Shown here one piece after another: positions 18,532-27,055 of a stretch of 64,000 nucleotides of DNA. The position numbers and the translations under genes were made by a program. The notes beneath the pieces were generated by a model. It had not been told where the DNA came from. It ran no database searches and saw only the letters and a list, made by a program, of their open reading frames with translations. Origin of the DNA: Octadecabacter algicola (GTDB taxonomy: Bacteria > Pseudomonadota > Alphaproteobacteria > Rhodobacterales > Rhodobacteraceae); the NCBI RefSeq assembly GCF_021532625.1, contig NZ_JAKGAR010000001.1:620001-684000 (forward strand), in the 5' to 3' direction. Within the stretch, counting starts at the first letter, position 1. The number at the start of each line of letters is the position of its first letter.

Positions 18532-19723
18532 AACTCCAAAATCCCTCGCACGGCGCCCTGAGTGGCCGAGTTCTGTTTCAAGGCCTGTGGCTACGCCGCT
18601 GCAGCCAAGTGTTGTGTATTCTTCTCCAGATCCGACCGCTTTGGACAAGCAATACGCCGAAGGCACTGGATATACCTATGCCCGTGAAGGCCACCCAAAC
18701 GCGACCGTTCTGGCGCAAAAGATCGACATGCTCGAAGGGATCGACATGCTCGAAGGGGTTGAGGGCGGTATCGTCAACGGGTCAGGCATGGCCGCGGTGT
18801 CTACGGTGCTGTTCGGTTTGCTAAAGGCGGGCGATCACGTAATCGGAGCGGACCAGCTTTATGGGCGCACCTTGCGGTTGATGACTCAAGACCTGCCGCG
18901 TTTTGGCATTGAAACAACATTGGCGGACCCAACGGATGCAGCGTCGTTTGAGGCCGCGATCCAACCAAATACCCGCATGATGATTGTTGAAGTCGTATCG
19001 AACCCGACAATTCGTATTGCCGATATGGAAGGCATTGCAAAAATCGCCAATGAACGTGGCATCCTATTGATGGTCGACAACACCTTTACCACGCCGCGCG
19101 GGTATCGCCCGTTTGATCATGGCGCAGATATTGTGGTGCATTCGGTGACAAAACTGCTGGCGGGGCATGCTGATGCAACTCTGGGGTATGCCGTCGCCAA
19201 AGACCCAGCCCTGAACGAAGCGATTTACATCGCCAACACGACGTTCGGCATGACGGCCAGCCCGTTTGATTGTTGGTTGGCGGAACGTGGTCTGCAAACA
19301 TTCGAAATCCGATATGACCGCGCAGAGGCTACGGCGACAACTTTAGCGGAGGCATTAGCGGGCGTAAAAGGTGTCAAACGAGTGTTCCACCCGAGCCGCA
19401 ACGATCACCCTGATCACAATCGCGCCCTGCAAATTCTGGGGAACCGCCCCGGCAACATGCTATCCATTGAAATCGAAGGAGGACGTCCGGCAGCGGATGC
19501 CATGACACGCGCCGCGCCAGAGCTACCTTTTGCGCCGACCTTGGGCGATGTGGGCACCACGCTAAGTCACCCTGCGTCCTCATCTCACCGAGCGCTTACG
19601 CCCGAAGGGCGTGCTGATCTCGGCATTTCCGAAGGCTTCTTTAGGGTATCCGTCGGCCTTGAAGACCCAGATATGTTGATCGCCGAATTCACCAAGGCAA
19701 TCGCCGAAAGCCAAAAGGCCTAG
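18524..19723 (+). CDS. Cys/Met-metabolism PLP-dependent enzyme (cystathionine lyase family)
   Basis: A 399-residue pyridoxal-phosphate enzyme of the trans-sulfuration family. The substrate-binding YTYAREGHPN motif is near residue 50, the GSGMAAVST turn near 85, the PLP aspartate in LLMVDNTFTTPRG, and the Schiff-base lysine in HSVTKLLAGHADATLGY at about residue 210. It could be a cystathionine beta-lyase, gamma-lyase or related O-acylhomoserine enzyme; the sequence alone does not decide. Oddity: residues 67-72 and 73-78 are identical (IDMLEG), from a perfect 18-bp tandem duplication in the DNA at 18721-18756. Confidence 0.88.
   Translation: MTETPKSLARRPEWPSSVSRPVATPLQPSVVYSSPDPTALDKQYAEGTGYTYAREGHPNATVLAQKIDMLEGIDMLEGVEGGIVNGSGMAAVSTVLFGLLKAGDHVIGADQLYGRTLRLMTQDLPRFGIETTLADPTDAASFEAAIQPNTRMMIVEVVSNPTIRIADMEGIAKIANERGILLMVDNTFTTPRGYRPFDHGADIVVHSVTKLLAGHADATLGYAVAKDPALNEAIYIANTTFGMTASPFDCWLAERGLQTFEIRYDRAEATATTLAEALAGVKGVKRVFHPSRNDHPDHNRALQILGNRPGNMLSIEIEGGRPAADAMTRAAPELPFAPTLGDVGTTLSHPASSSHRALTPEGRADLGISEGFFRVSVGLEDPDMLIAEFTKAIAESQKA
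18721..18756 (+). repeat. Perfect 18-bp in-frame tandem duplication
   Basis: Bases 18721-18738 and 18739-18756 are identical and add six residues (IDMLEG) to the PLP enzyme. Identity at every base, including synonymous positions, implies a recent event. Confidence 0.95.
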
Positions 19724-19732
19724 GCGCGCGGC

Positions 19733-20776
19733 ATGATTGATACCCATGCCATGGTCAAAGCGCTTCCCAACCCAGTTATCTTGGTTGGGCCCGACGGGAG
19801 GGTGGCCTGTGCAAACAGTCCCGCGCTGAGCTTGCTCGGCACGGATGCGACAGGCTGGTCATACGTAACAGCGTTACGCCAGCCGGCGATTCTGGAAGCC
19901 GTCGAAATCTGCCTATCGGGCATTGGCAGTCCTGTGGTCCGTTACACCAGCAATGACGGCGCACGTGACACGCTTTGGGATGTGTCTGTAACGCCACTGA
20001 GCCTTGAGCATGACGGTGGGTTTGGTGGTTTTTCGGCACTGATGAGCTTTACGGATACAACCGCTCAGTCGGATGCCGATGAAAAGCGCCGCGAGTTCGT
20101 CGCGAACGTCAGCCATGAACTCCGCACCCCTTTGACATCGCTGGTTGGGTTCATCGAAACCCTACGCGGCCCCGCGAAAGATGACCCTGCAGCACAAGAT
20201 CGGTTCCTTGCGATTATGGAACAAGAAGCCGGCCGAATGCATAGGCTGGTTGAAGATTTGCTGTCCCTGAGCCGTGTTGAAGACCTTGAGCGGATCAGGC
20301 CGACGACGAAAGTTGTCTTGAACCAATTGGCCAAAGACATCGTCGCAGGATTGGAGCCAGTCGCAGCCCCACAGAACGTTGAGCTGGTTGTTGATGTTCC
20401 GGATCAAGACGTCGAAGTTCTTGGAGATTGGGATCAGCTGGCACAGGTTCTGCGCAACCTCGTTGAGAACGCCATCAAATACGGTGGCGAAAATCGTACT
20501 GTGACTGTTCAACTCACAACGCCCACCGAACAGACCGCCTCATTAAGCGTCATCGACCAAGGAGAGGGCATTCCTCCCCATAACATTGCGCGTTTGACGG
20601 AACGGTTTTACCGAGTCGATTCTCATCGCGGGCGCGATAAAGGCGGAACCGGGCTGGGTTTGGCCATCTGCAAACATATTGTCACCCGTCACAGAGCCCG
20701 ATTACGTATCACCAGCACATTGGGTCAAGGGTCTGAATTTGCTGTTCTTTTCAAGACGATTGGATCCAGATCTTAA
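19733..20776 (+). CDS. phoR: PhoR phosphate-regulon sensor kinase, no obvious membrane segment
   Basis: Histidine kinase that senses phosphate state through the Pst-PhoU complex and phosphorylates PhoB. The 347-residue protein has an N-terminal PAS domain (about 8-110), the phosphoacceptor block FVANVSHELRTPLTSL with His128, and an ATPase domain with N box (LRNLVENAIKYG), G1 (DQGEGIP), F box (ERFYRVD) and G2 (GGTGLGLAI). Unlike E. coli PhoR it shows no N-terminal hydrophobic helices and appears cytosolic. It lies ten bases after the preceding gene and about 140 bases before pstS. Confidence 0.9.
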   Translation: MIDTHAMVKALPNPVILVGPDGRVACANSPALSLLGTDATGWSYVTALRQPAILEAVEICLSGIGSPVVRYTSNDGARDTLWDVSVTPLSLEHDGGFGGFSALMSFTDTTAQSDADEKRREFVANVSHELRTPLTSLVGFIETLRGPAKDDPAAQDRFLAIMEQEAGRMHRLVEDLLSLSRVEDLERIRPTTKVVLNQLAKDIVAGLEPVAAPQNVELVVDVPDQDVEVLGDWDQLAQVLRNLVENAIKYGGENRTVTVQLTTPTEQTASLSVIDQGEGIPPHNIARLTERFYRVDSHRGRDKGGTGLGLAICKHIVTRHRARLRITSTLGQGSEFAVLFKTIGSRS

Positions 20777-20799
20777 GTGCAAAACCCGACACAAAGCGA

Positions 20800-20828
20800 C
20801 TGTCATATTACTTTTACATAAGTGTCAC
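20800..20828 (+). promoter_or_regulatory. Pho box upstream of pstS
   Basis: Three heptamers, CTGTCAT (20800-20806), CTTTTAC (20811-20817) and GTGTCAC (20822-20828), are spaced by 4-base A/T linkers, giving the 11-bp period at which PhoB dimers bind. The first matches the consensus CTGTCAT exactly. It lies 86 bases before the pstS start and should make pstSCAB-phoUB inducible by phosphate starvation. Confidence 0.85.
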
Positions 20829-20914
20829 AAAAGCGTTTTGCAGCGCCAGTAGTCATCGCCCTGTAAGTCCCGCGACACGCGTGGGGCGACATCTAAAATC
20901 ACTAGGAGTGACAC

Positions 20915-21952
20915 ATGTCCTTTCTCAAACTGACTGCCTCTACATTGGCCGTCGCAGCCGTCTCCGCTACATCCGCTGCAGCACGTGACAACGTCCAGAT
21001 CGCTGGTTCGTCTACAGTTCTGCCATATGCGTCCATCGTCGCAGAAGCATTCGGCGACAACTTTGATTTCCCAACACCGGTTGTTGAATCTGGCGGTTCT
21101 TCTGCTGGTCTTAAGCGTTTCTGTGAAGGCGTTGGCGAAAACACAATCGACATCGCAAACTCTTCCCGCCCAATCCGCCAGTCCGACATCGATCTCTGCC
21201 TTGAGAACGGCGTGACAGACATCATCGAAGTGCGCATCGGTTATGACGGCATCGTTTTTGCATCACAAATCGACGGCCCTGATTATTCAGCATTCGAGCC
21301 AGCTGACATCTTCAACGCACTTGGCGCGACTGTTCTGGTTGACGGCGAAGTTGTTGCGAACCCGCACACACAGTGGGCTGACTTCAATGCTGACCTGCCT
21401 GCAGAAGACATCGTTGCTTTCATCCCAGGCACGAAACACGGCACACGTGAAGTGTTCGAAGACAAGGTGCTGATGGTTGGCTGTGAAGAAACTGGCGCAT
21501 TTGACGCGATGATCGCGACTGGCATGTCCGAAGACGACGCAGAAGACGCCTGCATCGAAGTCCGCGGCAACGGCATCACAGTCGACATCGATGGTGACTA
21601 CACAGAAACACTCGCCCGCATCCAAGCGAACCCGAACGGGGTTGGTGTTTTTGGTCTGGCGTTCTACGAAAACAACACGGACACGTTGCAGGTTGCGACA
21701 ATGTCCGGCGTAGAACCAACAACTGAAACAATCGCTGCAGGCGACTATCCAGTTTCCCGCCCATTGTTCTTCTTCATCAAGCAAGCGCACATCGGCGTTA
21801 TCCCTGGTGTTAAAGAATTCGCTCAGTTCTTCATCGCGAATGAAGTTGCAGGCCCTGACGGTCCGCTCGCTCAGTATGGTCTGGTGTCCGATCCAGAATT
21901 GGCTGCGACACAAGCGGCTGTTGAAGCGGAAGAAACACTGGAAATCCAGTAA
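20915..21952 (+). CDS. pstS: PstS phosphate-binding periplasmic protein
   Basis: High-affinity phosphate receptor of the PstSCAB importer, 345 residues, located in the periplasm. A signal peptide covers about residues 1-24 (cleavage near ATSAAA). The mature N-terminus shows the phosphate-binding turns IAGSSTVLPY and ESGGSSAGLKRFCEG, then ANSSRPI, the elements expected in PstS. An AGGAG site precedes the ATG. Codon choice is notably uniform, consistent with high expression. It is the first gene after the Pho box and is separated from pstC by two strong stem-loops. Confidence 0.95.
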   Translation: MSFLKLTASTLAVAAVSATSAAARDNVQIAGSSTVLPYASIVAEAFGDNFDFPTPVVESGGSSAGLKRFCEGVGENTIDIANSSRPIRQSDIDLCLENGVTDIIEVRIGYDGIVFASQIDGPDYSAFEPADIFNALGATVLVDGEVVANPHTQWADFNADLPAEDIVAFIPGTKHGTREVFEDKVLMVGCEETGAFDAMIATGMSEDDAEDACIEVRGNGITVDIDGDYTETLARIQANPNGVGVFGLAFYENNTDTLQVATMSGVEPTTETIAAGDYPVSRPLFFFIKQAHIGVIPGVKEFAQFFIANEVAGPDGPLAQYGLVSDPELAATQAAVEAEETLEIQ

Positions 21953-21966
21953 GCGATACGAAACAT

Positions 21967-21992
21967 GGGTGGCCCAATGATTTGGGCCACCC
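21967..21992 (+). promoter_or_regulatory. 11-bp stem-loop after pstS
   Basis: GGGTGGCCCAA (21967-21977) and TTGGGCCACCC (21982-21992) pair perfectly around the loop TGAT. No T run follows, so it is probably a 3'-end stabiliser or RNase barrier that keeps pstS mRNA above pstCAB rather than a full terminator. Confidence 0.75.
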
Positions 21993-22029
21993 AACCACCT
22001 GAATAACCGAAAGACAGACCATTGTCTGC

Positions 22030-22047
22030 GTGCCCGAAAGCGGGCAC
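22030..22047 (+). promoter_or_regulatory. Second stem-loop in the pstS-pstC gap
   Basis: GTGCCCG (22030-22036) pairs with CGGGCAC (22041-22047) around AAAG. It lies 24 bases before the pstC ATG and may affect pstC translation or mRNA processing. Confidence 0.65.
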
Positions 22048-22071
22048 AAGCCGTGCCGGGGGGCACATAAT

Positions 22072-23544
22072 ATGTCATTGATCTTTATCGTCAGCATTGT
22101 CATCGCTTTAGCAGCCATTGGCTACGTGCTTGGTGTGCGCCGCGCCGTATCTTCGGCGGACGGGGATCAACGTATCCTTCACTCACTTAAGGGCTACTAC
22201 GGCCAGAACGTTGCGCTGACGGTTCTTGTGCCATCCATGCTGGTTCTCGCGATTTGGGCGATTGCGCAACCTTTGTTGATTGATCAATCCGTATCCGGAC
22301 TTTTGGATTTGGAAGAAGGCCGCGCGCAGTCCTTGGCAATGGCCGATGTGCGCCGTGTCGCGGAAGGGCTTGATACTGCCATCGCTCAAGGTGCGCTGAC
22401 CGCCGATGCCGCAGCCAACATGGACGCTGATACGACCGATGTTCGCGACCTTCTGGGCGACATCGGTGTTGCGATCGGGTCTGACGTCACCGCAGAAACA
22501 CTCAACGCAGCTCAGCGCTATCGCGGTCTATCGAACACCGGCAGCTGGGCGCGCGGGTTTGTCGTGCTGGCAATTGCGCTGGCGGGCTTTGCCTTTGCGC
22601 TTAGCCGCATTACCAAAGATTTCCGTGCCCGCAACATTGTAGAACGTGGTGTTCTCGTGCTGCTGATCGCAGCGGCATCTGTCGCGGTCCTGACGACCAT
22701 TGGCATTGTGCTAAGCCTGATCTTTAACACTATCAACTTCTTGCAGGCCTATCCCGCTGCTGACTTCTTCTTTGGCACCCGCTGGGAGCCGAGCTTCTCT
22801 GGTCGTGGCGGGTCGTCTGAACTGGGCTTTTTGCCACTGATTTGGGGCACGATGTTCATCTCGGTCATTTCCCTGATCGTGGCTGTGCCGCTGGGGTTGT
22901 TTTCTGCAATTTATCTGTCTGAGTATGCGTCGCCTCGCGTGCGTTCGATTGCCAAACCCATGCTTGAAATCCTCGCGGGTATTCCGACCATCGTTTACGG
23001 TCTGTTTGCGTTGCTCACGGTCGGGCCGCTGTTGGTCAGCGCCTTCGGGCAAGGAGGATTCTTTGGCGTGGACTGGATGTCTGGTGGTACGGCCGCGATG
23101 ACGGCTGGTTTGGTCATGGGCATCATGTTGATCCCCTTCGTATCTTCATTGTCAGATGACATTATCAACGCGGTGCCACAGGCGATGCGCGACGGGTCTT
23201 ACGGCTTAGGCGCCACGCAAAGCGAAACGATCCGCCAGGTCATCATGCCAGCTGCGCTACCGGGGATCGTCGGTGCGATCCTTTTGGCCGCGTCCCGCGC
23301 CATCGGTGAGACCATGATCGTGGTGCTTGGGGCAGGGGCCGCAGCGAGCCTATCGCTCAGCCCATTCGAAGCCATGACAACCGTGACCGCCAAAATCGTC
23401 AGCCAACTGACAGGTGACGGTGAATTTAACAGCCCTGAAACGATGGTGGCTTTCGCGCTGGGGATGACGCTGTTCGTGATCACCCTCTGCCTGAACGTCT
23501 TCGCGCTTTATATCGTTCGTAAATATCGGGAGCAGTACGACTAA
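22072..23544 (+). CDS. pstC: PstC phosphate ABC transporter permease
   Basis: Membrane subunit of the phosphate importer, 490 residues, longer than E. coli PstC (319) because of an N-terminal extension of about 190 residues with membrane segments near 1-20, 45-65 and a soluble linker, as in other alphaproteobacteria. The permease domain (about 210-485) carries the EAA loop AMRDGSYGLGATQSETIRQVIMPAA, reduced to its key residues GATQSETI, which docks PstB. ATG 22072 with a GGGGGG site is preferred to the longer open frame from 22030, which runs through a hairpin. Confidence 0.93.
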   Translation: MSLIFIVSIVIALAAIGYVLGVRRAVSSADGDQRILHSLKGYYGQNVALTVLVPSMLVLAIWAIAQPLLIDQSVSGLLDLEEGRAQSLAMADVRRVAEGLDTAIAQGALTADAAANMDADTTDVRDLLGDIGVAIGSDVTAETLNAAQRYRGLSNTGSWARGFVVLAIALAGFAFALSRITKDFRARNIVERGVLVLLIAAASVAVLTTIGIVLSLIFNTINFLQAYPAADFFFGTRWEPSFSGRGGSSELGFLPLIWGTMFISVISLIVAVPLGLFSAIYLSEYASPRVRSIAKPMLEILAGIPTIVYGLFALLTVGPLLVSAFGQGGFFGVDWMSGGTAAMTAGLVMGIMLIPFVSSLSDDIINAVPQAMRDGSYGLGATQSETIRQVIMPAALPGIVGAILLAASRAIGETMIVVLGAGAAASLSLSPFEAMTTVTAKIVSQLTGDGEFNSPETMVAFALGMTLFVITLCLNVFALYIVRKYREQYD

Positions 23545-24866
23545 TGACTGATCTTTCTTCCACAGAACCCGCGACACATCGATCTTTGAAGGTCGCGGAT
23601 GCCCGCACCAAAAAGCGCAATGCGGCTGAAAAACGCTTTCGCGCCTACGGGATCGTTGCCATCGCGATTGGCGGCCTGTTTCTACTCGCCCTAACCTACA
23701 ACATTCTGAAAGCGGGCCTTCCGGCCTTCACGCAGTATGTTGTTGAACTTGAAGTCACATTGACCCAAGACGAATTCGACGCCGCCGAAAGCCAGATGCT
23801 GAAAACGGCCGCCTACACGGACATCTTTATCGGAAACTTTGAAGCCAACCTAGAAGAGCGTGGTGTTGAAGTCCCTTATGATGGCGACGCGATTGAGCGC
23901 CTTCTTGGTAAAGTCGGCGGCGACATCCGGTCCTATTACCGTGAAAACCTTGATGACATTGGCCAACCCGTCACGTTCCAACTGCAAACATCATCCCGTG
24001 TTGAGGGCTACTTTAAGGGCCGCGTAAACCGAGACACGATTGTCGACAGCCGGTTCTTGATGGGATCTGACCTCGATATTGTGGACGCGCTGCGCGATGC
24101 GGGTGTTCTCACATCTCGGTTCAACTGGGCCTTTGTAACAGGCACGGATTCCGGAGTGGACAACCCGGGCGGGGCTGGGATCGGCGCATCTGCGATCGGG
24201 TCATTCTTTATGATGCTGGTGGTCTTGTTCCTTAGTCTGCCAATTGGTGTCGCAGCATCTATCTACCTCGAAGAATTCGCACCTAAGAACCGACTGACCG
24301 ATCTGGTTGAGGTAAACATCTCAAACCTTGCTGCGGTGCCGTCAATTGTGTTCGGTATTCTGGGCCTGTCAGTGTTCATCCAGTTCGCGCATTTGCCGCA
24401 ATCCGCCCCTTTGGTGGGGGGGCTGGTCCTGACCCTTATGACATTGCCGACGATCATTATTTCCACCCGCGCGTCTTTGAAATCCGTGCCGCCATCCATC
24501 CGTGATGCAGCCCTTGGGATTGGCGCGTCTAAGATGCAGTCGGTGTTCCATCATGTGCTGCCTTTAGCGATGCCGGGTATCCTAACGGGTACGATCATTG
24601 GATTGGCCCAAGCCTTGGGCGAAACAGCGCCGCTGCTGCTGATCGGGATGGTGGGCTTTGTTGCTCGCGAATATCCTGATGGTGTCGTCAGCGGCTTTAT
24701 GGACCCGAACTCGGCCATGCCAGCACAGATTTACACATGGGCCGCACGAGCTGATGTTGGGTTTTACGAAAAAGCATGGGGCGGTATCATCATATTGTTG
24801 ATCTTCCTCCTTTTGATGAACGCGCTGGCCATCTTCCTGCGCAAAAAATTCGAGCGCCGGTGGTAA
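23544..24866 (+). CDS. pstA: PstA phosphate ABC transporter permease
   Basis: Second membrane subunit of the phosphate importer, 440 residues. The ATG shares one base with the pstC stop, so the two are translationally coupled. Residues 1-210 hold one membrane helix (about 33-55) and a roughly 150-residue extracytoplasmic domain resembling the DUF3333 extension of alphaproteobacterial PstA proteins. The permease domain (about 215-435) has the coupling loop [22 protein letters not shown], key residues GASKMQSV. It pairs with PstC in the membrane. Confidence 0.93.
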   Translation: MTDLSSTEPATHRSLKVADARTKKRNAAEKRFRAYGIVAIAIGGLFLLALTYNILKAGLPAFTQYVVELEVTLTQDEFDAAESQMLKTAAYTDIFIGNFEANLEERGVEVPYDGDAIERLLGKVGGDIRSYYRENLDDIGQPVTFQLQTSSRVEGYFKGRVNRDTIVDSRFLMGSDLDIVDALRDAGVLTSRFNWAFVTGTDSGVDNPGGAGIGASAIGSFFMMLVVLFLSLPIGVAASIYLEEFAPKNRLTDLVEVNISNLAAVPSIVFGILGLSVFIQFAHLPQSAPLVGGLVLTLMTLPTIIISTRASLKSVPPSIRDAALGIGASKMQSVFHHVLPLAMPGILTGTIIGLAQALGETAPLLLIGMVGFVAREYPDGVVSGFMDPNSAMPAQIYTWAARADVGFYEKAWGGIIILLIFLLLMNALAIFLRKKFERRW

Positions 24867-24870
24867 GCAG

Positions 24871-25650
24871 ATGAAGGATACGAGCCTAATGACCGACTAC
24901 AAAATCTCCGCCAAGGGCGTCCAAGTCTACTATGGCGACAATCACGCAATCAAAGACGTAAATGTCGATATCGAAGACAAGACTGTAACGGCGTTTATCG
25001 GCCCGTCAGGGTGTGGCAAATCCACGTTCCTTCGTACGCTGAACCGCATGAATGACACGATCGACATCTGCCGCGTCGAAGGCGACATCCTGATCGACGG
25101 GGAAGACATCTACGACCCCGCAGTCGACCCGGTGCAACTGCGCGCTAAGGTGGGCATGGTGTTCCAAAAGCCGAACCCGTTCCCGAAATCGATCTACGAC
25201 AACGTGGCCTATGGTCCGAAAATTCACGGATTGGCCCGCAACAAGGCCGAACTGGATGAGATCGTCGAAAAATCCCTACGCAAGGCCGCGATTTGGGACG
25301 AAGCCAAGGATCGCCTGAACGCGCCTGGTACGGGCCTGTCTGGCGGGCAACAGCAGCGACTGTGTATCGCTCGCGCCATCGCGACAGCACCAGAAGTGTT
25401 GTTGATGGATGAACCCTGTTCTGCGCTGGACCCGATTGCCACGGCGCAGGTTGAAGAACTCATCGATGAGCTACGCCAATCTTTCAGCGTTGTGATCGTG
25501 ACCCACTCCATGCAGCAGGCCGCCCGTGTGAGCCAGAAGACAGCCTTCTTCCACCTCGGCAATCTGGTCGAGTACGGCGAAACAGATAAGATTTTCACCA
25601 ACCCAGAAGATTCACGCACGGAAAGCTATATTTCCGGCCGGATCGGGTAA
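24871..25650 (+). CDS. pstB: PstB phosphate ABC transporter ATPase
   Basis: ATPase subunit that powers PstCA, 259 residues, cytoplasmic face. Walker [10 protein letters not shown] is near residue 49, the Q loop [19 protein letters not shown] is the PstB-specific form, the signature is [16 protein letters not shown], Walker [13 protein letters not shown] and the H loop [14 protein letters not shown]. Start ATG 24871 is four bases after pstA; ATG 24889 (AAGGA upstream) is an alternative. Confidence 0.96.
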   Translation: MKDTSLMTDYKISAKGVQVYYGDNHAIKDVNVDIEDKTVTAFIGPSGCGKSTFLRTLNRMNDTIDICRVEGDILIDGEDIYDPAVDPVQLRAKVGMVFQKPNPFPKSIYDNVAYGPKIHGLARNKAELDEIVEKSLRKAAIWDEAKDRLNAPGTGLSGGQQQRLCIARAIATAPEVLLMDEPCSALDPIATAQVEELIDELRQSFSVVIVTHSMQQAARVSQKTAFFHLGNLVEYGETDKIFTNPEDSRTESYISGRIG

Positions 25651-25662
25651 GGAGCAAACGCT

Positions 25663-26367
25663 ATGAACGAGCATATTTCATCCGCTTTCGACCGCGACCT
25701 CGAGAACATTCAATCCCAGATCATGAAGATGGGTGGACTTGTGGAACACGCCATTCTGGAAGCCGCTCAAGCGCTGGAACAGCGCGATGTGGCCCGCGCA
25801 GATGTGGTTCGTAAGGCCGATAAAGTCATCGATGCCCTTGAAGAACAAGTTAATGAAGACGCAGCGCGCACCATTGCCTTGCGCGCACCTGTCTCCAAGG
25901 ATTTGCGGACGTTGTTGTCGGTTCTCAAACTTGCAGGATCGCTCGAACGTGTCGGCGACTACGCCAAGAACATGGCCAAGCGGACACCGATTATCGCAGA
26001 TATGTCCCCGCTCAGTGGCACTGACGCCGCCCTGCGCCGTATGAGTAAGGAAGTCCAATCCATGCTTAAGGACGTGCTGGATGCCTATGTGCGCCGTGAC
26101 GTCGATCTGGCCGAAACCGTGCGCCAGCGGGACCTCGAGGTGGATCAGATGTATAACGCGCTGTTCCGTGAATTCCTGACCTTCATGATGGAAGACCCGC
26201 GCAACATCACCGGTTGTATGCACCTGCACTTCGTCGCCAAGAACGTTGAACGGATGGGCGACCTTGTAACGAATATGGCCGAGCAAGTGATCTATATGGT
26301 CACTGGTGAAATGCCAGATGATGAGCGCCCCAAGCTGTCGAGCACCGCGATCCAGTCGGACGTTTAA
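25663..26367 (+). CDS. phoU: PhoU phosphate signalling adaptor
   Basis: Metal-binding helical adaptor that links the Pst transporter to PhoR and dampens the Pho response when phosphate is plentiful. The 234-residue protein contains two PhoU repeats, each a three-helix bundle with its acidic metal motif: SLERVGDYAKNMAKR in the first and NVERMGDLVTNMAEQ in the second. AAGGAG precedes the ATG by about eight bases. It follows pstB by 12 bases and precedes phoB by four. Confidence 0.95.
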   Translation: MNEHISSAFDRDLENIQSQIMKMGGLVEHAILEAAQALEQRDVARADVVRKADKVIDALEEQVNEDAARTIALRAPVSKDLRTLLSVLKLAGSLERVGDYAKNMAKRTPIIADMSPLSGTDAALRRMSKEVQSMLKDVLDAYVRRDVDLAETVRQRDLEVDQMYNALFREFLTFMMEDPRNITGCMHLHFVAKNVERMGDLVTNMAEQVIYMVTGEMPDDERPKLSSTAIQSDV

Positions 26368-26371
26368 GACC

Positions 26372-27055
26372 ATGACCCAACCTCATATTTTGATCATTGA
26401 GGATGAACCGGCACAGCGCGAAGTCTTGCGCTATAACCTTGAAGCCGAAGGTTACCGTGTCAGTTCCGCCAGTGATGGTGAACAGGGGCTGCAGATGGTC
26501 CCAGAGGATGTACCCGATGTCATTGTGCTGGATTGGATGATCCCTTTGGTGTCCGGCATCGAGGTATGCCGCCAGTTAAAAGTCAACAAAGACACGCAGT
26601 CCATTCCAGTGATTATGCTGTCGGCCCGTTCTGAAGAAGTAGACAAGGTGCGCGGTCTTGAAACAGGCGCGGATGATTACGTTACCAAGCCCTATGCCGT
26701 TGCAGAACTGATGGCTCGGGTCCGCACGCAATTGCGCCGAGTCCGCCCATCATCCGTGGGCCAAATGCTGACCTACGAAGACATCACTTTGGACAGCGAA
26801 ACCCACCGAGTGACCCGCGGTGATATGGATTTGAAACTCGGGCCGACCGAGTTTCGCTTACTGACTACGTTCATGGAAAAGCCAGGCCGAGTCTGGAGCC
26901 GTGAGCTGTTGTTGGATCGTGTGTGGGGCCGTGACATCTACGTCGACACCCGCACCGTAGACGTGCACATCGGACGGCTGCGCAAGGTTTTGACGTCAAC
27001 AGGTGGCCAAGATCCACTGCGGACAGTCCGCGGCGCGGGCTACGCGCTCGGCTAG
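26372..27055 (+). CDS. phoB: PhoB phosphate response regulator
   Basis: OmpR-class response regulator that binds Pho boxes, 227 residues. The receiver domain has the acidic pair ED/E at 10-12, phosphoacceptor Asp54 (VIVLDWMIP) and Lys near 104 (YVTKPY). The C-terminal winged helix (about 130-225) includes LGPTEFRLLTTFMEKPGRVWSRELLLDRVWG (landmarks GPTEFRLL and LLDRVWG) and VDVHIGRLRKVL. ATG 26372, four bases after phoU, gives the normal N-terminus; the longer frame runs inside phoU. Its stop overlaps that of the convergent permease gene within CTAG. Confidence 0.96.
   Translation: MTQPHILIIEDEPAQREVLRYNLEAEGYRVSSASDGEQGLQMVPEDVPDVIVLDWMIPLVSGIEVCRQLKVNKDTQSIPVIMLSARSEEVDKVRGLETGADDYVTKPYAVAELMARVRTQLRRVRPSSVGQMLTYEDITLDSETHRVTRGDMDLKLGPTEFRLLTTFMEKPGRVWSRELLLDRVWGRDIYVDTRTVDVHIGRLRKVLTSTGGQDPLRTVRGAGYALG

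Noticed and set aside
18721-18756. Frameshift in the PLP enzyme
   Set aside because: The duplication is 18 bases, the frame continues and all downstream motifs are intact.
25678-26373. 231-codon minus-strand frame opposite phoU
   Set aside because: Same third-position shadow effect; phoU is certain and no protein family fits.
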